The notes below the pieces were generated by a model. It was not told where the DNA came from and ran no database searches. It was given only the letters and a program-made list of their open reading frames with translations. Below, one piece after another: positions 5,467 to 9,581 of a DNA stretch of 9,581 bases. Origin of the DNA: Actinomycetes bacterium (lineage in GTDB: Bacteria; Actinomycetota; Actinomycetes; Actinomycetales; Cellulomonadaceae). The translations under genes and the position numbers were made by a program. Where the stretch lies: contig JAFAEH010000276.1 of assembly GCA_023424135.1 (NCBI GenBank), positions 1-9,581 on the forward strand, given 5' to 3'. Position 1 is the first letter of the stretch, and the number at the start of each line of letters is the position of its first letter.

Positions 5467-6255
5467 TCACAGGGGGTGGGTGCCGCCGGGTCGGGCGAGC
5501 GCGAGAGGGCCGTCGTAGACCGCCGCGGCCTCGGCGAGCGCGACCTCGGGGTCGTTCCACGCGGGCACGTGCGTGAGCAGCAGCGCGCGCGAGCCGCCCC
5601 GCGCGGCGGCCTCGCCCGCGCGGCGGCCCGTCAGGTGCACACCGCGCACCCGGTCGTCACGGCCCTCGACGAACGCGGCCTCGGCGAGCAGGAGGTCGGC
5701 ACCGGTCGCGAGCTCGTCCAGCCCGGGGCACGCGTCGGTGTCCCCGCTGTACGCGAGCGTGACGCGCCGCGCCGGGTCCGTCTCCGACGGGCCCGTGACC
5801 CGGATGCCGAACGCCGGCACGGGGTGGTCGACGGGGACGGGCTCGAGCGTGAGCGGCCCGACGTGCACGGGCACCCCCGGCTCCCAGGTGTGCACGTCGT
5901 ACTGCTGCGCGGTGTCCGTCGCGGGGTCGTGACCCGACAGGTTCGCGAGCCGGTCGAGCGTGCCGACGGGCCCGTGCACGGCCACGGGCGGCAGGGCGCC
6001 CGCCGGGCGGTAGCGCCGGTAGACGCCGAGCACCGCGAGGTCCGCGACGTGGTCGGCGTGCAGGTGCGACAGCGCGACGACGTCGAGCGCGCCGGGGTCG
6101 CCCCAGCGCTGCAGGGCGCCGAGCGCACCGTTGCCGAGGTCCAGCAGCGCGGACCACGTGCGCCCGTCGGCGTCGTCCGCCTGGACCAGGTACGACGACG
6201 CGGCCGAGTCCGGCCCCGGGAACGAGCCCGCACATCCCAGCACGACCAGCCTCAT
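5467..6255 (-). CDS. Metallo-beta-lactamase-fold hydrolase, probable cyclic-nucleotide phosphodiesterase
   Basis: This 262-residue cytoplasmic protein belongs to the RNase Z / phosphodiesterase branch of the metallo-beta-lactamase fold. Metal-site motifs are present: SHLHADH (63-69), a candidate His144 (PVDHPV), Asp172 in SGDTD (170-174), His207 (GVHLTG) and His229 (LLTHVPAWND). The N-terminus MRLVVLGCAGSFPGPDSAAS is typical of the group. The equivalent gene at this place in M. tuberculosis, Rv1339 between murI and rphA, has been reported to hydrolyse cAMP; applying that role here rests on synteny and family resemblance. tRNA 3'-processing is an alternative, attractive because the next gene is rph, though the longer RNase Z exosite arm was not recognised. 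ATG overlaps the murI TGA in ATGA, showing coupling. Confidence 0.88.
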   Translation of the reverse strand: MRLVVLGCAGSFPGPDSAASSYLVQADDADGRTWSALLDLGNGALGALQRWGDPGALDVVALSHLHADHVADLAVLGVYRRYRPAGALPPVAVHGPVGTLDRLANLSGHDPATDTAQQYDVHTWEPGVPVHVGPLTLEPVPVDHPVPAFGIRVTGPSETDPARRVTLAYSGDTDACPGLDELATGADLLLAEAAFVEGRDDRVRGVHLTGRRAGEAAARGGSRALLLTHVPAWNDPEVALAEAAAVYDGPLALARPGGTHPL

Positions 6256-7064
6256 CGCAACGCCCCCCGCGGCTCGACCGTCTCGACCTCCGGTCCCAGG
6301 AACCGGCGCGCCAGCGTCGCGAACCCGACCGGGTCGCCCGTGGCGAGGAAGCGGTGGGTCGGCGGTCCGGCCGCCGGGTCACGTTCGAGGTCGTGCGCGA
6401 CGAGCGTGCGGTACACGTCCTTCGCGGTCTCCTCGGCGCTCGAGACGAGCGTGACCTGCTCGCCCATGACGTAGGAGATGACGCCCGTGAGCAGCGGGTA
6501 GTGCGTGCAGCCGAGCACGAGCGTGTCGACCCCCGCCTCGCGCACCGGGTCCAGGTACTCGTGCGCGGTCGCCAGCGCGTCCGGCCCGGACGTGACCCCG
6601 GCCTCGACGAGCTCGACGAAGCGGGGGCACGCCCGTGAGGTGAGGTCGACCCCCGCGACGGCGAACGCGTCGTCGTACGCGCGTGAGTCGACGGTCGCCC
6701 GCGTGCCGATGACGCCGATGCGGCCGTTGCGGGTCGCGGCCACGGCCCGGCGGGCGGCCGGCAGGACGACCTCGACGACCGGCAGCCCGCGCCGCAGCGT
6801 GTACCGCTCGCGCGCATCGCGCAGGACGGCCGCCGACGCGCTGTTGCACGCGATGACCAGCATCTTCACACCCGCGTCGACCAGGTCGTCCATGATCTCG
6901 AGCGCATGGGCCCGCACGGCCGCGAGCGGCTTGGGCCCGTACGGGCCGTTGAGCGTGTCCCCGATGTAGAGCGTCGACTCGTGCGGGAGCTGGTCGAGGA
7001 CCGCACGCGCCACCGTCAGCCCCCCGACGCCGGAGTCGAAGATGCCGATGGGCGCGTCGTTCAC
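6252..7064 (-). CDS. murI: Glutamate racemase
   Basis: This 270-residue cytoplasmic enzyme interconverts L- and D-glutamate, supplying D-Glu for the peptidoglycan stem peptide, by a cofactor-independent two-cysteine mechanism. Both catalytic cysteines are in place: Cys73 in IACNSASA (71-78) and Cys186 in LGCTHYPLL (184-192). Other family signatures are GIFDSGVGGLTV (7-18), with substrate-binding Asp10-Ser11, and YIGDTLNGPYGP (33-44). Length is normal. The GTG start lies 10 bases after the DUF2017 stop. A TANNNT-like TAGTCT lies seven bases before the GTG, and the only purine-rich ribosome-site candidate (GAAGG, about 18 bases away) is too distant. Initiation could thus be by coupling or on an internal leaderless transcript. 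It overlaps the MBL gene by 4 bases. Confidence 0.97.
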   Translation of the reverse strand: MNDAPIGIFDSGVGGLTVARAVLDQLPHESTLYIGDTLNGPYGPKPLAAVRAHALEIMDDLVDAGVKMLVIACNSASAAVLRDARERYTLRRGLPVVEVVLPAARRAVAATRNGRIGVIGTRATVDSRAYDDAFAVAGVDLTSRACPRFVELVEAGVTSGPDALATAHEYLDPVREAGVDTLVLGCTHYPLLTGVISYVMGEQVTLVSSAEETAKDVYRTLVAHDLERDPAAGPPTHRFLATGDPVGFATLARRFLGPEVETVEPRGALR

Positions 7065-7077
7065 ACGACCGAGACTA
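7065..7077 (-). promoter_or_regulatory. Possible internal leaderless promoter for murI
   Basis: On the minus strand TAGTCT (7077-7072) is followed by seven bases and the murI GTG. The first three bases are also the DUF2017 TAG stop codon, so chance is harder to exclude than at the other sites. No obvious -35 element was found inside the DUF2017 coding end. Confidence 0.3.
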
Positions 7078-7749
7078 GCGACCTTCGCGGGCGCCGCCCG
7101 GCGCCTCCGGTGCGGTGAGCATCACAGCCAGCAGCGACTCCTGCAGCCACGACAGCGCGCCGTACACCGACGCGAGGTACGCGCGCACGTCGTCCTCGTC
7201 CTGCTCCGTGAGCCCGTCGTACAGCGCCTCGGAGTCCTCGTCCGTGCGGATCTCGAGCCGCTCGCCGAGCACCAGCCGCAGGTCCGTCAGGGTCGCGGCG
7301 ACGTCGTCCGCCGCGGCGGGGTCGACGACGAGCGCGTGCTCGGGCCAGCCGGGCTCACCGTGCACGAGCGAGGACCACAGGTGCCGCAGCCGCGTGATCT
7401 TGCGCGCGCGCAGGTCGTCCTCGGTGAGGCGGCGGAACTCGCCCGCGACCTCGGGGTCGTCGCGCGACGCGTCGGGCAGCAGGCGACGCACGGCAGGGTC
7501 CTGCGGGGGCGGCACGGGCGACGTGCGCAGCGTCCACCCGGGGTCGCCGAGGGCGTCGTCGCCGCCGGGCTCGTCCCCGGGGTCGTCCCCCGGGCCGTGG
7601 CCGGGTCGCGGACCGGCGGCCGTGCCGTCCTCGAGGCGTCCGGCGCCGAGCAGCTCGGCGACGTCCGCCACGACCGACGCGACGACCGCGCGCTCACCCG
7701 CGTCGAGCCGCGCGACGTACCGGCCCTTCTGCCGCCGGAACGCGCGCAT
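7075..7749 (-). CDS. DUF2017 family protein
   Basis: This 224-residue protein of unknown function belongs to the actinobacterial DUF2017 family that habitually follows clpS (Rv1331-Rv1332 in M. tuberculosis). It is predicted soluble and acidic. The recognisable parts are the N-terminal MRAFRRQKGRYVARLDAGE followed by a helix (20-36), a block LTEDDLRARKITRLRHLWSSLV (108-129), VLGERLEIR (160-168) and a C-terminal helical block with YLASVYGALSWLQESLL (191-207). Residues about 43-70 form a Gly/Pro/Asp-rich low-complexity segment (GPRPGHGPGDDPGDEPGGDD) that looks like an unstructured insertion. ATG shares one base with the clpS stop codon (TGATG), so translation is coupled. Pairing with clpS suggests a link to regulated proteolysis, but that is only association. 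Confidence 0.85.
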   Translation of the reverse strand: MRAFRRQKGRYVARLDAGERAVVASVVADVAELLGAGRLEDGTAAGPRPGHGPGDDPGDEPGGDDALGDPGWTLRTSPVPPPQDPAVRRLLPDASRDDPEVAGEFRRLTEDDLRARKITRLRHLWSSLVHGEPGWPEHALVVDPAAADDVAATLTDLRLVLGERLEIRTDEDSEALYDGLTEQDEDDVRAYLASVYGALSWLQESLLAVMLTAPEAPGGAREGR

Positions 7750-8042
7750 CACTGCCCGCCGCGCTGCAGGGTCGCCCACAGCCCGTAGCCGTGCATGGCC
7801 TGCACGTCGACCTCCATGGCCTCGCGGTTGCCGGTCGAGACGACCGCACGCCCCTCCTCGTGCACCTGCCGCATGAGCGTCTCCGCCTTCTCCCGCGGGT
7901 AGCGGAAGTACGTCTGGAACACGTACGTGACGTACGTCATGAGGTTCACGGGGTCGTTCCAGACGATCGTCACCCACGCGTCGGCCGTGGACGTCACCTC
8001 GTCCACCTGCTCACGCGTGTCGGGGGCGGTCGTGGCGGGCAC
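7749..8042 (-). CDS. clpS: ATP-dependent Clp protease adaptor ClpS
   Basis: This 97-residue cytoplasmic adaptor recognises N-degron substrates and delivers them to the Clp protease chaperone, ClpC1 in actinobacteria. The core is intact: WVTIVWNDPVNLMTYVTYVF (23-42) with the Asn-Asp binding pair (29-30), the HEEGRAVV block (61-68) with the conserved His61, and GLWATLQR (87-94) at the end. The N-terminal 20 residues are the usual variable extension. GTG at 8040-8042 is preferred because TACAGT lies seven bases before it, placing the transcription start at the codon. An in-frame GTG at 8049-8051 would give 100 residues but overlaps that -10 box. No Shine-Dalgarno sequence precedes either. It leads the clpS-DUF2017-murI-MBL unit. 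Confidence 0.93.
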   Translation of the reverse strand: MPATTAPDTREQVDEVTSTADAWVTIVWNDPVNLMTYVTYVFQTYFRYPREKAETLMRQVHEEGRAVVSTGNREAMEVDVQAMHGYGLWATLQRGGQ

Positions 8043-8055
8043 GACGACCACTGTA
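8043..8055 (-). promoter_or_regulatory. -10 box giving a probable leaderless clpS start
   Basis: On the minus strand TACAGT (8055-8050) is followed by seven bases and then GTG at 8042. This matches the TANNNT leaderless arrangement and decides the start codon between two in-frame GTGs. No strong -35 sequence is visible at the expected distance, which is common for this promoter type. Confidence 0.5.
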
Positions 8056-8101
8056 GGTGCGACGCACGACGCGGCGGGTGCCGAGGCCGGCCCCGGGCGT
8101 C

Positions 8102-8113
8102 TACGTTGGCGCC
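8102..8113 (+). promoter_or_regulatory. -10 box giving a probable leaderless pncB start
   Basis: TACGTT (8102-8107) is followed by GGCGCC and then the ATG at 8114, so transcription should begin at the start codon. No ribosome-binding site is present upstream. The -35 position is weak. Confidence 0.55.
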
Positions 8114-9505
8114 ATGACGACCACGCCCCCGGCCCCCGTCGCACCGGCCGTCGCCGCCGTCGGGTCCGGCAGCACCGCGCTGCTCACGGACCGGTACGAG
8201 CTGACGATGCTGCAGGCCGCGCTCGCGGACGGCACCGCGCACCGGCGCTGCGTGTTCGAGGTGTTCACGCGGCGGCTGCCGTCCTGGCGCCGGTACGGCG
8301 TGCTCGCGGGGACGGGACGGTTCCTCGAGCAGCTCATGTCGTTCCGCTTCGGGACACCCGAGCTGGACTGGCTGGCCGACGAGCGCGTCGTCGACGACGC
8401 CACGCTGGAGTACCTGGCGGGGTACCGGTTCGGCGGTTCCGTCGTCGGGTACGCCGAGGGTGAGGTCTTCTTCCCGCAGTCCCCCGTGCTCGTCGTCGAG
8501 GGCACGTTCGCCGAGGCGGTGCTGCTCGAGACGCTCGTGCTGTCGGTGCTCAACTACGACTCGGCGGTCGCGTCGGCGGCCTCACGCATGACGAGCGCCG
8601 CCGTCGACCGCCCGTGCCTGGAGATGGGCGCACGACGGGCCCACGAGGACGCGGCCGTCGCCGCCGCACGCGCCGCCGCGGTGGCCGGGTTCTCCGCGAC
8701 GTCGAACCTCGAGGCCGGTCGCCGCTACGGGATCGACACGATCGGCACGGCGGCGCACGCGTTCACGCTGCTGCACGACGACGAGGAGGCCGCGTTCGCG
8801 TCGCAGGTGCGCTCGCAGGGACCGGGCACGACGCTGCTCGTCGACACCTACGACGTGCGGCGCGGCGTCGAGCGCGCGCTGGCCGCCGCCGGGACGGCAC
8901 TCGGCGCGGTGCGGCTGGACTCGGGCGACCTCGCCGTGCAGGCGCAGGAGGTCCGCGCCCAGCTCGACGCCGCCGGCGCGCACGACACGCGGATCGTGGT
9001 GACGAGCGACCTCGACGAGTACGCGATCGCCGCGCTCGCCGTCGCCCCGGTCGACGCCTACGGCGTCGGGACCAAGCTCGTCACGGGCTCCGGCGCACCG
9101 ACGTGCGGCATGGTCTACAAGCTCGTCGCGCGCGAGGGGGCGTCGGGCGGGCTCGAGCCGGTCGCGAAGGCGTCGACGTCCAAGACGAGCGTGGGCGGCC
9201 GCAAGGCGGCGGCGCGACGCCTCGACGCGGGCGGGCGTGCCGTCGAGGAGGTGCTGGTCGTCGGCCCCGACGACGCCGTGGCCCGGTGGACGCAGGAGCA
9301 GCACGAGCGCCCCGACCCGGCGCTGCGGCCGCTGCACGTGCCGATCGTCCTCGACGGCGAGGTCCTGCCGGGCCTGACCGCCGGTGAGGGGGTGCGTGCA
9401 GCCGCCGGGCGGCACAGCGCCTCGCGCGACGAGCTGCCCCGCGGTGCGCGGCGCCTCTCCTCGGACGAGGCCGCCATCCCCACGGTCACCCTGCGCCTGC
9501 CCTGA
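8114..9505 (+). CDS. pncB: Nicotinate phosphoribosyltransferase
   Basis: This 463-residue cytoplasmic enzyme converts nicotinate and PRPP, with ATP hydrolysis, to nicotinate mononucleotide and pyrophosphate, the entry step of the Preiss-Handler NAD salvage route. Family landmarks are in order: ALLTDRYELTML (22-33) at the substrate-binding N-terminus, VFEVFTRRLP (47-56), SVLNYDS (144-150), MGARRAHEDAA (171-181), GTAAHAF (211-217) with His215 at the position of the autophosphorylated histidine, RLDSGDL (267-273), and AYGVGTKLVTG (315-325) followed by YKLVAR (335-340). The first 20 residues are an Ala/Pro-rich variable lead. The frame is open 19 codons further upstream, but ATG at 8114 is chosen because of the -10 box six bases before it. 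It diverges from clpS with 71 bases between start codons, as Rv1330c and Rv1331 do. Confidence 0.96.
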   Translation: MTTTPPAPVAPAVAAVGSGSTALLTDRYELTMLQAALADGTAHRRCVFEVFTRRLPSWRRYGVLAGTGRFLEQLMSFRFGTPELDWLADERVVDDATLEYLAGYRFGGSVVGYAEGEVFFPQSPVLVVEGTFAEAVLLETLVLSVLNYDSAVASAASRMTSAAVDRPCLEMGARRAHEDAAVAAARAAAVAGFSATSNLEAGRRYGIDTIGTAAHAFTLLHDDEEAAFASQVRSQGPGTTLLVDTYDVRRGVERALAAAGTALGAVRLDSGDLAVQAQEVRAQLDAAGAHDTRIVVTSDLDEYAIAALAVAPVDAYGVGTKLVTGSGAPTCGMVYKLVAREGASGGLEPVAKASTSKTSVGGRKAAARRLDAGGRAVEEVLVVGPDDAVARWTQEQHERPDPALRPLHVPIVLDGEVLPGLTAGEGVRAAAGRHSASRDELPRGARRLSSDEAAIPTVTLRLP

Positions 9506-9518
9506 CCCCACCCGCACA

Positions 9519-9545
9519 CGCGGTCGGGGCGGACGGACGACCGCG
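9519..9545 (+). terminator. Hairpin terminator after pncB
   Basis: CGCGGTCG (9519-9526) pairs perfectly with CGACCGCG (9538-9545) around an 11-base loop, starting 14 bases after the pncB stop. An alternative, mutually exclusive fold pairs GGTCGGGG (9522-9529) with CCCCGACC (9555-9562). No T-tract follows; instead there is a run of 11 C at 9566-9576. Confidence 0.6.
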
Positions 9546-9581
9546 GGGCCGGGCCCCCGACCCCGCCCCCCCCCCCGGGGG

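Noticed and set aside
4325..5518. Long plus-strand frames opposite rph and the MBL-rph gap
   Set aside because: They are antisense to genes with complete catalytic motifs and have no recognisable domain of their own.
1..9581. A novel defence or mobile system
   Set aside because: Every complete gene fits a known family, the main block matches conserved mycobacterial gene order, and there are no transposases, integrases, toxin-antitoxin pairs, direct-repeat arrays or composition shifts.

Overview
This is an ordinary high-GC actinobacterial chromosomal region. By eye it is well over 70% G+C, uses GTG starts freely and has strong third-position G/C bias. Gene content and style fit Cellulomonas or a close relative in the Micrococcales, though the genus is an inference. 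It holds ten complete protein genes and one partial gene. No tRNA, rRNA, CRISPR array, insertion sequence or prophage gene was seen.

Layout, left to right. (1) 1-133 minus: the start of a gene for an exported protein, running off the left edge, with a 322-base gene-free leader holding two perfect inverted repeats and a hairpin terminator. (2) trxA (minus, 456-824) diverges from an overlapping plus-strand pair: a DUF4916/Nudix-like protein (952-1506) and a Pr6Pr-family integral membrane protein (1503-2156). (3) A long minus-strand block is read from right to left: clpS, a DUF2017 gene, murI and a metallo-beta-lactamase-fold hydrolase, then a 158-base gap with a striking hairpin, then rph, rdgB and an ABC-F ATPase. 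The ABC-F gene converges on the Pr6Pr gene, with a perfect hairpin at the junction. (4) pncB (plus, 8114-9505) diverges from clpS and is followed by a hairpin.

How the genes work together. pncB, clpS, DUF2017, murI, MBL hydrolase, rph and rdgB occur in the same order in Mycobacterium tuberculosis (Rv1330c, Rv1331, Rv1332, Rv1338-Rv1341), so this is an old conserved actinobacterial neighbourhood. It covers NAD salvage, N-degron proteolysis, D-glutamate supply for peptidoglycan, a probable phosphodiesterase, tRNA 3'-end trimming and nucleotide-pool cleaning. Neighbouring genes are tightly coupled by 4-base GTGA/ATGA or 1-base TGATG overlaps.

The clearest non-coding signals are these. A TANNNT-type -10 box lies exactly 6-7 bases before the start codon of five genes (the Nudix-like gene, rph, murI, clpS, pncB), which points to leaderless mRNAs. 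A 74-base inverted repeat between the MBL gene and rph contains four related 10-bp cores spaced exactly 20 bp apart. I found no convincing new multi-gene system. That 74-base element is the most interesting unexplained structure.
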